In this document: in pieces, positions 15,291 to 25,252 of the stretch
Numbering within the stretch: position 1 is the first letter of the stretch
How the letters are laid out: every line of letters begins with the position of its first letter
DNA from: Streptomyces xanthii
GTDB taxonomy: Bacteria > Actinomycetota > Actinomycetes > Streptomycetales > Streptomycetaceae
DNA: 64,000 nucleotides
NCBI RefSeq assembly: GCF_014621695.1
Contig: NZ_CP061281.1
Location: 186,001-250,000, forward strand
Reading direction: 5' to 3'
Translations under genes and position numbers: made by a program
The notes under the pieces: generated by a model
Told to the model about the DNA's origin: nothing
Database searches by the model: none
Seen by the model: the letters and a program-made list of their open reading frames with translations, nothing else

Positions 15291-16718
15291 ATGTCCGAGG
15301 CATCCCCGCATCCCGCGCCCTCCGGGCCGCGCCCCGCGCTGCTCAGCTTTCTCGGCGGCGTGGGCACGGTCACCGGCAGCAAGTTCCTGGTGGAGAGCGA
15401 TCACGCCCGACTGCTGCTCGACTGCGGGCTCTTCCAGGGCTACGCGGACCTGCGCCGACGCAACTGGGACCGGCTGGGGCGCGACGCCGCCGACATCCAC
15501 GCCGTCGTCGTCACCCACGCTCACCTGGACCACTGCGGCTACCTCCCGCGGCTGGTCCGGCAGGGCTTTCGCGGTCCCGTCCTCACGACCCCCCACACGG
15601 CGCGGCTCGCCGGGATCGTGCTCCGCGACAGCGCCCGGCTGCAGATGGAGGCCGCCCGGCACGCCAACGAACACGGCTGGTCGAAGCACCACCCCGCCAA
15701 GCCGCTGTACGACGACACCGACGTCGACCGGACCCTGTCGTACTTCGACCCGGTCCCGGTCGGCGAGGACGTCGAGATCATGACGGGCACCCGCCTGACG
15801 CTCCACCACGGTGGCCACATCCTCGGCTCGGCATGGGCGCGCCTCACCCTGGAGGACGGTCACACCCTGGCCGTCTCCGGCGACCTGGGACGGCCCGGCC
15901 ACCCTCTGCTGATGCCGCCCGAACCCTTCTCGGGGGCCGACACACTGCTCATGGAGTCGACCTACGGTGACCGGAAGCACGACCAGGAATCCGCCCGCTC
16001 CGCCTTCTCCGCGGTCGTCGAACGGACCGTGTCACGCGGTGGAACCGTCGTGATCCCCGCCTTCGCGATCGACCGGACCGAGGTCGTCCTGCACGAGCTG
16101 ACCCGATTGCGCGACAGTGGCGTACTGCCCCGGTCGGTACCGGTCTACGTGGACAGCCCGATGGCCCTGGCCGCACTCGACGTCTACCGGGACGCCGTGC
16201 GCGAGCGCTCCCCCGAGCTGCGCCCCGAGATCCTCGACCGGGGCGAGGCCGCGTTGAGTCCGGCCCCGTTCCTCGCCGCGCGGACCGTCCAGGAGTCCAT
16301 CGACATCAACAGCGCGCACGGCCCCGCTGTGATCGTCTCCTCGGCCGGCATGGCCACCGGGGGACGCGTCCTGCACCATCTGCACCGGCTGCTGCCCGAT
16401 CCGCGCAACGCCGTGGTCGTCGTCGGTTTCGCCGCTGCCGGCACCCGGGCGCGCGATCTGGTGGACGGCGTCCGCGCGCTGAAGATGTTCGGCGAGTACG
16501 TGCCCGTACGCGCCGAGGTCGCCGACGTACCGCACTTCTCCGCGCACGCGGACGCGGTACAGATCGTCGACTGGCTGCGGGGCGCGCCCGCCCCGCACAC
16601 CACCTATCTCGTGCACGGAGAGCCAATGGCGTCCGAGGCGCTCCGGGACCGCATCGACCACGAGCTGGGCTGGACGGCTGTCGTGCCCCGGTCCGGGGAG
16701 GCCGTCCTGGTCCGCTGA
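15291..16718 (+). CDS. Beta-CASP metallo-beta-lactamase-fold RNase-like protein
   Basis: 475 residues. The MBL zinc motif is HAHLDH (76-81), followed by a beta-CASP domain and a C-terminal RNA-specificity region ([30 protein letters not shown]). The architecture matches the CPSF73/YSH1-like single-protein family found in bacteria, not RNase J. GGAGG precedes the ATG. A role in RNA turnover during the stress state is inferred. The CBS-BON gene follows 38 bases downstream, so they likely share a transcript. Confidence 0.85.
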   Translation: MSEASPHPAPSGPRPALLSFLGGVGTVTGSKFLVESDHARLLLDCGLFQGYADLRRRNWDRLGRDAADIHAVVVTHAHLDHCGYLPRLVRQGFRGPVLTTPHTARLAGIVLRDSARLQMEAARHANEHGWSKHHPAKPLYDDTDVDRTLSYFDPVPVGEDVEIMTGTRLTLHHGGHILGSAWARLTLEDGHTLAVSGDLGRPGHPLLMPPEPFSGADTLLMESTYGDRKHDQESARSAFSAVVERTVSRGGTVVIPAFAIDRTEVVLHELTRLRDSGVLPRSVPVYVDSPMALAALDVYRDAVRERSPELRPEILDRGEAALSPAPFLAARTVQESIDINSAHGPAVIVSSAGMATGGRVLHHLHRLLPDPRNAVVVVGFAAAGTRARDLVDGVRALKMFGEYVPVRAEVADVPHFSAHADAVQIVDWLRGAPAPHTTYLVHGEPMASEALRDRIDHELGWTAVVPRSGEAVLVR

Positions 16719-16756
16719 AGCACCTGCTTCTTCCGCTTCCTCCGAAGGAGACCGCC

Positions 16757-17410
16757 ATGACCTCACACCCGCTGACCGTGGCCGACGTGATGACCGGGAA
16801 GGTCGTCGCCGTCCGGCCGGGCGCGGAGTTCAAGGAGATCGTCGAGACGATGGCGCGCTGGAAGGTGACCGCGCTGCCCGTCATCGAGGGCGAGGGCCGG
16901 GTCGTCGGGGTGGTGTCCGAGGCCGACCTGATCCTCAAAGAGGAGTTCCACGACCACCGTCTCGGTCTGATCGAGCAGTTGCGCAGGCCGGACGCCTCCG
17001 CCAAGGCGGGCTCCGACCGCGCCGCGGACCTCATGACCTCGCCCGCCGTCACCGTCGAGCCGCACGCCACGCTCCCGCAGGCCGCCCGCCTGATGGCGAC
17101 CCGGCACGTCAAACGGCTGCCGGTCGTCGACACGCACGGGACGATCCAGGGCATCGTGAGCCGTTCCGACCTCCTCAAGGTCTTCCTCCGCCCCGACGCC
17201 GAAATCGCCGACGCGGTCCGCCACGACGTCGTCACACCCCTGTTCCCGCTCTCGCACGCCCGGATCGACGTCCGGGTCGAGGCGGGCGTCGTCACCCTGA
17301 CGGGCACCGTCGGTGACGGCAGCCTCGTCCCGCTCGCGGAACGACTGGCCCGCGCGGTCGAGGGGGTCGTGGACGTACGGTGCCGGCTCACTGCCGGGAG
17401 CGACGCGTGA
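16757..17410 (+). CDS. CBS-pair plus BON domain protein
   Basis: 217 residues, the same architecture as 5054-5698 with extended wording in common ([22 protein letters not shown]). CBS motifs at about 8-65 and 92-150; BON at about 155-213. AAGGAG lies before the ATG. It is second in the operon after the beta-CASP protein and overlaps the convergent P-type ATPase gene by 23 bases at the 3' ends. Confidence 0.9.
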   Translation: MTSHPLTVADVMTGKVVAVRPGAEFKEIVETMARWKVTALPVIEGEGRVVGVVSEADLILKEEFHDHRLGLIEQLRRPDASAKAGSDRAADLMTSPAVTVEPHATLPQAARLMATRHVKRLPVVDTHGTIQGIVSRSDLLKVFLRPDAEIADAVRHDVVTPLFPLSHARIDVRVEAGVVTLTGTVGDGSLVPLAERLARAVEGVVDVRCRLTAGSDA

Positions 17411-20129
17411 GCGGATCACCCGCGCGTGCGGCGCGCCTCGCACGGCGCAGCTCGTCCGTGCCCCAGACCAGCAGGGGGAAGGCCGCGATCAGCACCACGA
17501 CGTCCCAGGGCAGGGCGGCCGTGCCGAAGATCTCCTGAAGCGGCGGCGTGTAGACGAGCGCGGCCGTGAAGACGAGCTCGAAGGCGATTCCCAGGAGCAG
17601 CAGGCGATTGGACAGCAGCCCGATGTCGCGCAGCGCCGCGTGGTCCGTCCTGGCCGCGAAGGCCGTGCCCACCTGGCAGGTGACGATGCCGGCGAACGTG
17701 GCCGTCGTGGCGGTCACATAGGCGTGGTGCAGGGGGCTTCCGGCCGAGGTGGCGTCTCCGGGCTGCCAGCCCGCACGCCACAGGACGTAGAAGAATCCGC
17801 TCAGGACGAGAACGGCGGACACCAGTCCGAGGTAGCCCCAGCTGCGGACGAGCATGTCCCGGGAGATCACGCTCTGGTGCTGTGGCCGGGGTGGCCGGCG
17901 CATGATGCCCGGCTCGGAGCGCTCCCTGCCCAGCGCGAGGGCGGGGAGGGTCTCCGTGCCCAGGTCGATGGCGAGGATCTGCAGCACGGTGAGCGGGAGC
18001 GGGACGGCGCCGGCCGACAGGGCGAACACGAGGAAGGGGACGATCTCCGGGGTCGCGTGGGCAAAGATGTAGACGATGAACTTGCGGACGTTGTCGTAGA
18101 CACGGCGGCCGGACTCGATCGCCGTGACGATGGTGGCGAAGTCGTCGTCGGTCAGCACCATCGCGGCCGCCTCACGCGCCACGTCCGTGCCCGAGCGGCC
18201 CATGGCCACCCCGATGTGCGCACGGTGGAGGGCCGGCGCGTCGTTGACCCCGTCGCCCGTCATGGCGACGATCCGCCCGTGCGCCCGCAGCGTGTCGGCG
18301 ACCTTCAGCTTGGTCTCGGGCGACGACCGGGCGAACACGATCTCGGCGTCGTCCTCCACCAGGAGCCGGTCCAGTTCGTCGTCGCGCAGGGACTCCGAGG
18401 CGCTGACGACCTCCAGCCGGGGTACCCCGATCCCGACCTCCCGCGCGATGGCCGCGGCGGTGGCCCCGTTGTCCCCCGTGACGACGTGCACGCGTACTCC
18501 GGCCTCGTGGCAGCGGCCGACGGCCTCCGCGACGCCGGTGCGCGGCGGGTCGTACAGGCCGATGAGCCCCAGTAGGGACAGTCCCGTCTCGGCCTCCTGC
18601 CGGCGGACCGGCAACGGCTCTCCCGCCGCCGGTTCGCGTGCCGCGACGGCCAGGACCCTGATGCCTCCCTCGGCCATCCGCTGGGTCGCCGAACGGGCCG
18701 CCTCCCGGTCCGGACCCGGCAGGACCGCGGCCAGTACGGCCTCGGGGGCGCCCTTGACCAGGATCCGCGGGCGTCCCGACGCCCGGTCCTCCTGCACGAC
18801 GGACATCAGGCGCAGCCGCGGGTCGAAACGGAACAGCGCGCGCCGCTCGGCGTCGCGCCGGTCCAGGTCCACCGGGACCCCGTGGTCGGCGGCGCCCGCG
18901 ACGAGCGCGGACTCCGTCGGATCGCCGTGCAGGTCGCCGTCCGCGTCCCTCGTCACGGTGGTGCACAGGGCTCCGGCGTGCACCAGTTCCCGCGCCCAGG
19001 GGCCCTCGTCCGTGCCGTGCCCGGCGGTCCAGAGTGTGTGCAGCCGCATGCGGTTGCGGGTGAGCGTGCCCGTCTTGTCCGTGCAGATGACGCTGGTCGA
19101 TCCGAGGGTCTCGACGGCGCTGAGCCGCTTGACCAGGGCGCCCTGCCGTGCGAGCGCCCGAACCCCGACGGCGAGGGCGAGGGTGATGGTCGGCAGGAGC
19201 CCTTCGGGCACGTTGGCCACAAGGAGTCCGATGGCGAACATGAGGGAGTCGGTCAACGGAAGCCCGACGGCGACGCCGAGCACGAGGAAGACGGCTCCCA
19301 TGCCCGTGGCGACTGCGGCGATCAGCCACGCCACCTTCTTGACCTGCCGCTCCAGCGGGCTCTCCTCGCGCCGGGTGCGCTGGCTGAGAGCCGCGATGCG
19401 TCCGAGTTCGGTGCGGTCCCCGGTGGCGAACACGACGGCGCGTCCCTGCCCTTCCACGCAGGTCGTGCCGCTGAACACGAGGTTCGGTTCGTCCAGCAGC
19501 GGTGCTCCGAGCAGCCCCGCCGCCTCGGTCCGTTCCGCCGGCACGGACTCCCCCGTGAGCATCGACAGATCGACCTCGAGCCCGCCCTCCGTGACCCGGG
19601 CGTCCGCGGGTACCTTGTCGCCCTCCTCCAGGACGATCACGTCTCCGGGCACGAGGTCGCGGGCCTCCACGGTGAGCGCGCGTCCGTCGCGTACCGCGAG
19701 GGCCCGTTCGGGGAGGTAGCGGGCCAGCGTCTCCACCGCCCGCTCGGCCTGCCGCTCCTGCAGCAGTGCGAACCCGGCGTTGACGACCACGACGGCGAGG
19801 ATCGCCCAGCCGAGCACCGCGAGGTCGGCGACGAACGCCAGCACGGCGGCGGCCCACAGCAGGAGGGCGAGGGGGTGGACGAGCTGGGCCGCCAGCTCCC
19901 CCGGGAAGGAGGCGCGGGCCTTGCGGCGCACCTCGTTCGGGCCGTGGACGGCCAGACGGCGGGCCGCCTCACGCGCGGACAACCCGTCCGGGCCCGTGGC
20001 GAGTTCACGGCGGAGCCGGGCGAGCGGTTCGCTGGGATCGAAGGTGAGTTCCCCGGACGGGGGCCGTACGCCGCTGTCCTCGTCCCCCGACGGGTCCTTG
20101 ACCGCGTGGTTACGCCTGTGGTCAGTCAT
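17388..20129 (-). CDS. P-type cation-transporting ATPase (second paralogue, NKA/SERCA-like)
   Basis: 913 residues. Cation_ATPase_N domain at about 30-95, [19 protein letters not shown] (canonical PEGL), DKTGTLT with D351, KGAPEAVLA and [12 protein letters not shown]. The C-terminal membrane domain contains a histidine/aspartate-free loop before the final helices. PEGLLPT and the size resemble Na+/K+- and Ca2+-ATPase types and differ from the 6471-9053 ATPase (PESLP), so the two probably move different ions. The ATG at 20129 overlaps the stop of the 78-residue membrane protein upstream. Confidence 0.9.
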   Translation of the reverse strand: MTDHRRNHAVKDPSGDEDSGVRPPSGELTFDPSEPLARLRRELATGPDGLSAREAARRLAVHGPNEVRRKARASFPGELAAQLVHPLALLLWAAAVLAFVADLAVLGWAILAVVVVNAGFALLQERQAERAVETLARYLPERALAVRDGRALTVEARDLVPGDVIVLEEGDKVPADARVTEGGLEVDLSMLTGESVPAERTEAAGLLGAPLLDEPNLVFSGTTCVEGQGRAVVFATGDRTELGRIAALSQRTRREESPLERQVKKVAWLIAAVATGMGAVFLVLGVAVGLPLTDSLMFAIGLLVANVPEGLLPTITLALAVGVRALARQGALVKRLSAVETLGSTSVICTDKTGTLTRNRMRLHTLWTAGHGTDEGPWARELVHAGALCTTVTRDADGDLHGDPTESALVAGAADHGVPVDLDRRDAERRALFRFDPRLRLMSVVQEDRASGRPRILVKGAPEAVLAAVLPGPDREAARSATQRMAEGGIRVLAVAAREPAAGEPLPVRRQEAETGLSLLGLIGLYDPPRTGVAEAVGRCHEAGVRVHVVTGDNGATAAAIAREVGIGVPRLEVVSASESLRDDELDRLLVEDDAEIVFARSSPETKLKVADTLRAHGRIVAMTGDGVNDAPALHRAHIGVAMGRSGTDVAREAAAMVLTDDDFATIVTAIESGRRVYDNVRKFIVYIFAHATPEIVPFLVFALSAGAVPLPLTVLQILAIDLGTETLPALALGRERSEPGIMRRPPRPQHQSVISRDMLVRSWGYLGLVSAVLVLSGFFYVLWRAGWQPGDATSAGSPLHHAYVTATTATFAGIVTCQVGTAFAARTDHAALRDIGLLSNRLLLLGIAFELVFTAALVYTPPLQEIFGTAALPWDVVVLIAAFPLLVWGTDELRRARRAARAGDPLTRRSRQ

Positions 20130-20358
20130 CGTCCGCCCCGAGCCCCATGTCCTGCCGGAACCGGCGCGACCACACGGGCTCCCATCTCGCCCACTCCCGT
20201 TCGAGGGCGGCGGGGTCATGGCGCTCTCCGGCCCGTCCGGTAGCGAGACGGGCTGCGACCCGGGCCACCAGCCAGACGACGCCGATCGTGCTCACGGCCC
20301 TGACCAGTGCGGTCGCGACCGTCCCGGCCCCCACCGTGCGCCACTGGTCGACGTTCAT
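20122..20358 (-). CDS. Minimal Rv1733c-like membrane protein
   Basis: 78 residues: one transmembrane segment (about 16-36), then a charged tail [18 protein letters not shown]. The tail is the same signature that ends the 202-residue Rv1733c-like protein at 1601-2209. The extracytoplasmic loop and first helix of that family are missing. It sits between a flavodoxin and a P-type ATPase and overlaps the ATPase start by 8 bases, so coupled translation is likely. It could be a small ATPase-associated subunit, but that is speculative. Confidence 0.7.
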   Translation of the reverse strand: MNVDQWRTVGAGTVATALVRAVSTIGVVWLVARVAARLATGRAGERHDPAALEREWARWEPVWSRRFRQDMGLGADDD

Positions 20359-20400
20359 CGCTTGTCTCCGGGTCGAGGGGCGGCAGGTGCCCCGGACGGC

Positions 20401-20904
20401 TCAGCCCGCGCTGTCGAGCTCCGTGCCGATGTGATGGGCCCACTCCTGGATGCGGGCGGAGTTCCTGAAGTCACCGCCCTTGCCGTGGCGGATCAGCGAC
20501 CGGGCCATGAAGCCCGTGTCGTCCGCCGTCAGGGCGCCGCCGAAGGTCATGTGCTCGCGGGCCCCCAGGTTCCTCATCCGACGGGCGACCCCGCGCACCG
20601 GCGGGATGTCGTGCTGCTCGGCCGAACTGTCGACGGGGCCGCTGCTGAACAGCCACACCGGGCGATGCCGGAGCTGCTCCGCGTTGCGGCGCGCGCACCC
20701 GCGGGCCTTGCCGTCCCAGCGTCCCGCGTACAGGGCTCCGCCGAGGACGACCCCGTCGTAGCCGCTCACGTCGGTGACCGTGTCGGCCGGCTCCACGACG
20801 GCTTCGAACCCGTCGTCCCGCAAGGTCCGGCCGATCTCGTCGGCGATCCCCGCGGTGGCCCCGTGCTTGCTTCCGTAGGCGACCAGGACACGTTTCGACG
20901 TCAT
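20401..20904 (-). CDS. Flavodoxin-domain protein
   Basis: 167 residues. The FMN phosphate-binding loop is GSKHGATAGIA (about 11-21), GGALYAGRWD is near 56-65 and LFSSGPVD near 85-92, as in the HemG/flavodoxin-like group. GAGGAGGT is well placed before ATG 20904. It is the first gene of the operon flavodoxin, mini-Rv1733c, P-type ATPase, and is divergent from the USP at 21197. Probably an electron carrier or a protoporphyrinogen-oxidase-like enzyme; sequence alone does not decide. Confidence 0.85.
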   Translation of the reverse strand: MTSKRVLVAYGSKHGATAGIADEIGRTLRDDGFEAVVEPADTVTDVSGYDGVVLGGALYAGRWDGKARGCARRNAEQLRHRPVWLFSSGPVDSSAEQHDIPPVRGVARRMRNLGAREHMTFGGALTADDTGFMARSLIRHGKGGDFRNSARIQEWAHHIGTELDSAG

Positions 20905-21014
20905 GACGCACCTCCTCGTGCACGGTTCGTGCACCGTTCTCGTTTCAGGTCGACGCCGTCTCCACCCTCCCGCCGTCCTCGCGCCGAACGCAGTGCCCAA
21001 GGGGGTGGACGACG

Positions 21015-21028
21015 GGGCCGAACGGCCC
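21015..21028. promoter_or_regulatory. Candidate DevR/OsdR-type box 7 (GGGCCGAACGGCCC)
   Basis: The most perfect copy: with flanks it reads CGGGGCCGAACGGCCCCG, symmetric except for the central AA. The centre is about 117 bp upstream of the flavodoxin start (20904). Confidence 0.6.
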
Positions 21029-21097
21029 CGACCGCCGGGGTGCCGACCGGCCCACCGCCCGCCGTTCCGCGCCGCCGGCCCGTGCTCGCGGCGGTAT

Positions 21098-21111
21098 GGG
21101 CCGGTCGGCCT
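21098..21111. promoter_or_regulatory. Candidate DevR/OsdR-type box 8 (GGGCCGGTCGGCCT)
   Basis: The centre is 92.5 bp upstream of the USP start at 21197, in line with the 84-87 bp seen for the other plus-strand stress genes. Confidence 0.5.
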
Positions 21112-21196
21112 CCGTCTTTGCCTCTCCGGCCCTCGGCACGCCGGCGGCCCGGGTATCACCCTGGAGGCCTGGACGGACACGGCCGAGGAGGCAGCG

Positions 21197-22057
21197 ATGA
21201 CGGCTCAGGTCACCGTAGGAGTGGACGGCTCCGCCGAGAGCCTGGCCGCCGCCCGCTGGGCGGCGCGCGAGGCAGTGGTGCGCGAAGTACCGCTGCGGCT
21301 GGTGTGCGTGGAGGAGTGGCCGGGCACCCCCGAGATGCCGCTCCCGTACGCGCGGACCGTCGCCGAGCGGACGGACGTCCTGCTGCGGGACGAGGCGGCG
21401 CGGGCCCGGCGCAGGCATCCCGGTCTCGAGGTGTTCACCGAACAGGCACGCGGTCGTGCCGCCGAGGAGCTGAGAGCCGCGGCGGACGAAGCGGACCTGA
21501 TGGTGCTGGGATCGCGCGGGCTCGGAAGTGTCTCCGGCTTCGTCATCGGCTCCGTGTCGCTCGCGGTCGCCGGCACGGCCCGCCGGCCTGTCGTCCTGGT
21601 GCGGGCGGACGGTGACGCGTCGGCAGCTCCCTCCGGCCGGATCGTGGTGGGCCTCGACATGTACGACCCGTGTGAGGACCTCCTGGCCTTCTCCTTCGCC
21701 GAAGCCGCACGCCGGAAATCCTCGCTCGGCTTCCTCCATTCCTGGACGCTGCCGGCCTACTACGGGGCCGGAGCGGTCCTGGACCCGAGGATCGCGGCGG
21801 AGGTCAAGGTCGACCTCGAAGGCCGCCTCGACGAACTGCTGGCGCCGTGGCGCGAGCGGTTCCCGGACGTGAAGGCCACTGCCGTCGCGGTCGAGGGGCC
21901 CGTCGCGGATCAGCTGATCGACGCGTCGCGGGACGCGGAGCTCGTGATCGTGGGACGCCGCTCCCGCAAGCTGCCCGTCGGCCCGCGCCTCGGCCACGTC
22001 GCCCACGCGCTCATCCACCACAGCCCCGTCCCGGTCGCCGTCGTGCCCTTCGAGTGA
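21197..22057 (+). CDS. Tandem-domain universal stress protein
   Basis: 286 residues. The first domain begins TAQVTVGVDGSAES and has the intact GSRGLGSVSGF loop followed by IGS; the second has GRRSRKLPVGP. It is paralogous to 4154-5008 over its full length. GAGGAG precedes ATG 21197; the frame upstream is open but has no ribosome site. The region behind it holds only a decayed CBS-BON remnant, unlike its paralogue. Confidence 0.9.
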   Translation: MTAQVTVGVDGSAESLAAARWAAREAVVREVPLRLVCVEEWPGTPEMPLPYARTVAERTDVLLRDEAARARRRHPGLEVFTEQARGRAAEELRAAADEADLMVLGSRGLGSVSGFVIGSVSLAVAGTARRPVVLVRADGDASAAPSGRIVVGLDMYDPCEDLLAFSFAEAARRKSSLGFLHSWTLPAYYGAGAVLDPRIAAEVKVDLEGRLDELLAPWRERFPDVKATAVAVEGPVADQLIDASRDAELVIVGRRSRKLPVGPRLGHVAHALIHHSPVPVAVVPFE

Positions 22058-22092
22058 CCGGGCGGACCGACCGCACCGCAGGAGGGCCGCCC

Positions 22093-22267
22093 ATGCCCCC
22101 GGCGGCCCCGCAGGATGTCCCCTCCGTCCCCGAGCGCACGCGGCTCAGGTTCCTGAGTGCCGCGGGGGCCGGGTCGCGCCTCCATTCCCTCCGCGGTGCG
22201 CATCGCCGGATCCGGCGACGGAGTGGTGGCCGTGCGGTGCGAACTCTCCGTCCCTGACGAGGCGTGA
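22093..22267 (+). pseudogene. Remnant of a CBS-BON gene behind the USP
   Basis: An AGGAGGG ribosome site and ATG at 22093 open a 54-codon frame (to 22257) with no recognisable domain. In a different frame the segment to the TGA at 22265-22267 reads GDGVVAVRCELS. This matches the C-terminal BON end EGVVAVRLELAS of the protein at 5054-5698. The start region and end of a CBS-BON gene thus seem to be joined with the middle deleted, behind the paralogue of the USP that elsewhere precedes such a gene. The evidence is short, so this is tentative. Confidence 0.4.
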
Positions 22268-22315
22268 GCGCTCGCCACCGCTTCGTCCGGAGGACGTCCT
22301 CAGGTGACGGCCGCG

Positions 22316-25252
22316 TCACTCCGCGACGCGGACCGCGCGCGCCGGACGGATGGCGGCCGCGCGTCGGGCCGGACCCAGAGTGGCCAGAAGCGATGCGGCG
22401 AAGGTGGCTGCCGCCAGGACGCCGATGCTGGTCCACTCGACGGGGAATCCGCCGTCGAGGCCCTCGAAGGCCGCGCTGTTGCGGTACATCAGCCAGGTGG
22501 TGAGGACGCCGAGCAGGGAGCCCAGGACGATCCCCTCCGCCGCGACGAAGGCGCTCTCCCAGAGGAAGGAACGGCGAACCGTTCTCGCCTGGAAGCCGAG
22601 GGCGCGCAGGATGCCGATGGTGCGGCGCCGTTCGCGCACGGCCCGGACCATGACGACGCCGAGACCGGTGACGCCCACTCCCAGGCCCAGGGCGAGGAAG
22701 CCCTGCATCAGCCGGAAGAACGCGGTGCTCGAATCGAACTGGTGGCGGATGTCCGACTCGATGGGCGTGGCGACCAGGCTGGACGCGAGCTGCTCGCCCT
22801 GCAGCCGGGCCGCGAGGGCCTCGGGGTTCGTTCCGGGGCGGGTACCGACGAGCGCGGAGGCGTTCTGGGCCTGGTCGCCGAAGAGCTCGCGCATGCCCCG
22901 CTCGCCCATCACCACGGGGTAGGTGGTCGAACTCGCGCCCGTGCCGGGGTAGAAGACCATCCCGTTGCTGAGCACCCCCGCGATGATCTTCCGCTCGCCC
23001 CGGCCGGTGCGCGGGTCGGTGACCGTGAGGGTGTCTCCGGGGTCGTAGTAGTCGCCGGCCGGGCCTCCGGTACTGCCGAAGAAGCCGTCCAGGACGACAT
23101 AGCTCGGATCGGCGGCCAGCGCGCGCCAGACGGCCGGATCGTCCGCCAGCCCGGGCAGCCGTTCGCGGAAGGTGATGCCGGTGATCGCGCCGTCCGGTAC
23201 TCCGACGGCGGCGATGTCCAGTGGCTGGTGGCCACGACGGCCGGGGTCGGTGGCCCGGCCGGTGGCGTTGAGCAGCGGTGCGACGGTGGAGATGTCCGCA
23301 GCCGAAGGACCGTTGCGCAGCTCGTCGACGAGCCGGTCACCCGCGACCTGGGGGTTGTAGTCGAGCCGCAGGGAGTAGCCGGCGGTGGCGTCGGCGACCA
23401 CCCCGTCGACGCCGGCCCGCAGGATGCCGGAGATCTCGGTGAGCAGGACGAGGACGAACACGATCAGCGTGTACATCACGAGCGTGGCACCCGTGCGGAA
23501 GCGCTTCGCCAGCGGGTAGGCGACGGCGAGACGCGCCGCGAGGCCCGCCTGCGAGGGTCGTTCGAGGAGCCGTCGCAGCGGGCGAAGCAGCACCGTCTGG
23601 TTGTCGCTGACGAGCACGACCGCCGAGAACGCGGCGAGGGCGCCCTGGATGACGTACACCGACATGGACGGGGTGTCGAAGATCCGGGGCCGCAGCACCG
23701 GCGCCAGGAGCGTCCAGGCGAGGACGGCGCCCGCGACGAGTGAGGTGACGGCGTGCCGGGACATCACCCGTGTCAGGGCGGGGGCGGCGAACGCGAGCGC
23801 GAGAGCCGGCATGAGGTAGGTGGCCTCGGCCTGGCTGCCGGCGATCGCGGGGACGGCGGCGAGTGCGCACAGGGCCGACAGGACGGTGCACACGACGAGC
23901 AGCCGGTGGCGGGGGCGGCCTGCGGTCGAGGAGGGCAGATCGCGGATCGCGGCGATGATGTTGAAGCGGCTGATCCGCACACTGGTGGCGAGGATCGCGG
24001 CGAACGCGATGAGCAGGCCCATGGCCACGCCGTTCAGGATGCTGGTGGGCGTCACGGCGAAAGCGATCCGCAGGCTGCTGCCGCCGACCGACCAGCCGCT
24101 GAAGATCTGCGCGGCCACGACCGCGACGGCCCAGCCGACGGCCACTCCGATGCCCACGCCCGGCAGGGCCGACAGCAGCGCGTACGCCGTCCCTTCGAGG
24201 GTGAAGGAGCCGACCAGACGCGAGCGCTTCATACCGATCGCCCGCACCATGCCCATCTGGGCCTTCCGCTCCTCTCCGAGCATGACGAAGATGTTCACGA
24301 GCAGCAGGGCACCCGCGATGATGCTGAAGCTGCCGATCATCAGGAAGAGCGCGCCGAGCGAGTCGCCGGCCTTCTCCGCGTCCCGCAGCACCGTGTGCTT
24401 CGGGGTGTCGATCGCCGCCCGGTCGGCGACCGGTCCCAGGGCCGCGCGGATGTCTGCGGTCGCCTTCGCGGTCAGGGCGTCGCCGCCCTCGACGCCACCC
24501 CGGTTGGACACGAAGGTGACGGACCGTGGCTCCGTCCCGGCGGTCCGCGCGGCGTCGTCGAGCGTGCCCGGCGCGAGGAACGCGTCACGGTTCAGCCTCC
24601 CGCCCAGGCCCACTCCCGCGAGGCCCCGCTCGGGCACCACGCGGTCGACACGGAAGGTGTGCGGGGTGCCGAACAGGTAGAGCGTGACGGGGTCTTTGGC
24701 CGCCACACGCAGGGAGTGGGCCAGCGGCGCGTTGAGCACGACCTGGCCGGGCTTCGGGTTCGGTCCGGCGAGACCGGAGTTCCCGTTCGGCGCGCCGAAG
24801 CGGTCGGCCTCGTCGAAATCCACCTGCCAGGCCAGGACCCGTGGCTCCGCGACCGTTCGGCTCCCGGTACGGCTGACGCCCGACGCCTGGGTGACCCGGG
24901 CGTTCAGTACGCCGTCGATGTCGGGGTCGCCCTTCAGCGCGGCCAGCCGTTCGGCGACGGCGCGTCCGGCCGGACCCGGTGGCGCGACCACACGCTCGTC
25001 CACGGGTCCCAGCGTCCGGTACGCCTCCTGGCGCACCGAGAAGTTCAGGGTGTCACCGACGACGAGAGCCCCGATGATGATGGCCGTTCCGAGCACCGAG
25101 CCCCCGGTCACCAGCGCGGCTTCGGTGCGCCGGCGGGCGATCTGGCGGAAGGCCAGACGGCGCGACACCGGTTGCCGGACGGCGACGAGTCCGAGGACCA
25201 CGAGGGCGAGCGCGAGGACGACGAGCAGCGGGGCCAGGAGGTCCGGATACAT
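22316..25252 (-). CDS. ABC transporter permease with two FtsX modules
   Basis: About 978 residues and about ten predicted helices: a first helix near residue 10, large extracytoplasmic domains, and two FtsX-type groups of helices (for example FLMIGSFSIIAGALLLVNIF and the C-terminal group around ALGLGVGVTGLGVVM). This matches MacB-like export or lipoprotein-handling ABC systems. Start at ATG 25252 (TGATG with the ATPase stop) or the adjacent GTG 25255. Substrate unknown. The extracellular loops carry no recognisable enzyme motif. Confidence 0.85.
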   Translation of the reverse strand: MYPDLLAPLLVVLALALVVLGLVAVRQPVSRRLAFRQIARRRTEAALVTGGSVLGTAIIIGALVVGDTLNFSVRQEAYRTLGPVDERVVAPPGPAGRAVAERLAALKGDPDIDGVLNARVTQASGVSRTGSRTVAEPRVLAWQVDFDEADRFGAPNGNSGLAGPNPKPGQVVLNAPLAHSLRVAAKDPVTLYLFGTPHTFRVDRVVPERGLAGVGLGGRLNRDAFLAPGTLDDAARTAGTEPRSVTFVSNRGGVEGGDALTAKATADIRAALGPVADRAAIDTPKHTVLRDAEKAGDSLGALFLMIGSFSIIAGALLLVNIFVMLGEERKAQMGMVRAIGMKRSRLVGSFTLEGTAYALLSALPGVGIGVAVGWAVAVVAAQIFSGWSVGGSSLRIAFAVTPTSILNGVAMGLLIAFAAILATSVRISRFNIIAAIRDLPSSTAGRPRHRLLVVCTVLSALCALAAVPAIAGSQAEATYLMPALALAFAAPALTRVMSRHAVTSLVAGAVLAWTLLAPVLRPRIFDTPSMSVYVIQGALAAFSAVVLVSDNQTVLLRPLRRLLERPSQAGLAARLAVAYPLAKRFRTGATLVMYTLIVFVLVLLTEISGILRAGVDGVVADATAGYSLRLDYNPQVAGDRLVDELRNGPSAADISTVAPLLNATGRATDPGRRGHQPLDIAAVGVPDGAITGITFRERLPGLADDPAVWRALAADPSYVVLDGFFGSTGGPAGDYYDPGDTLTVTDPRTGRGERKIIAGVLSNGMVFYPGTGASSTTYPVVMGERGMRELFGDQAQNASALVGTRPGTNPEALAARLQGEQLASSLVATPIESDIRHQFDSSTAFFRLMQGFLALGLGVGVTGLGVVMVRAVRERRRTIGILRALGFQARTVRRSFLWESAFVAAEGIVLGSLLGVLTTWLMYRNSAAFEGLDGGFPVEWTSIGVLAAATFAASLLATLGPARRAAAIRPARAVRVAE

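Noticed and set aside
18124..19719. 531-codon plus-strand open frame opposite the second P-type ATPase
   Set aside because: Low-complexity Ser/Arg antisense shadow in GC-rich DNA.
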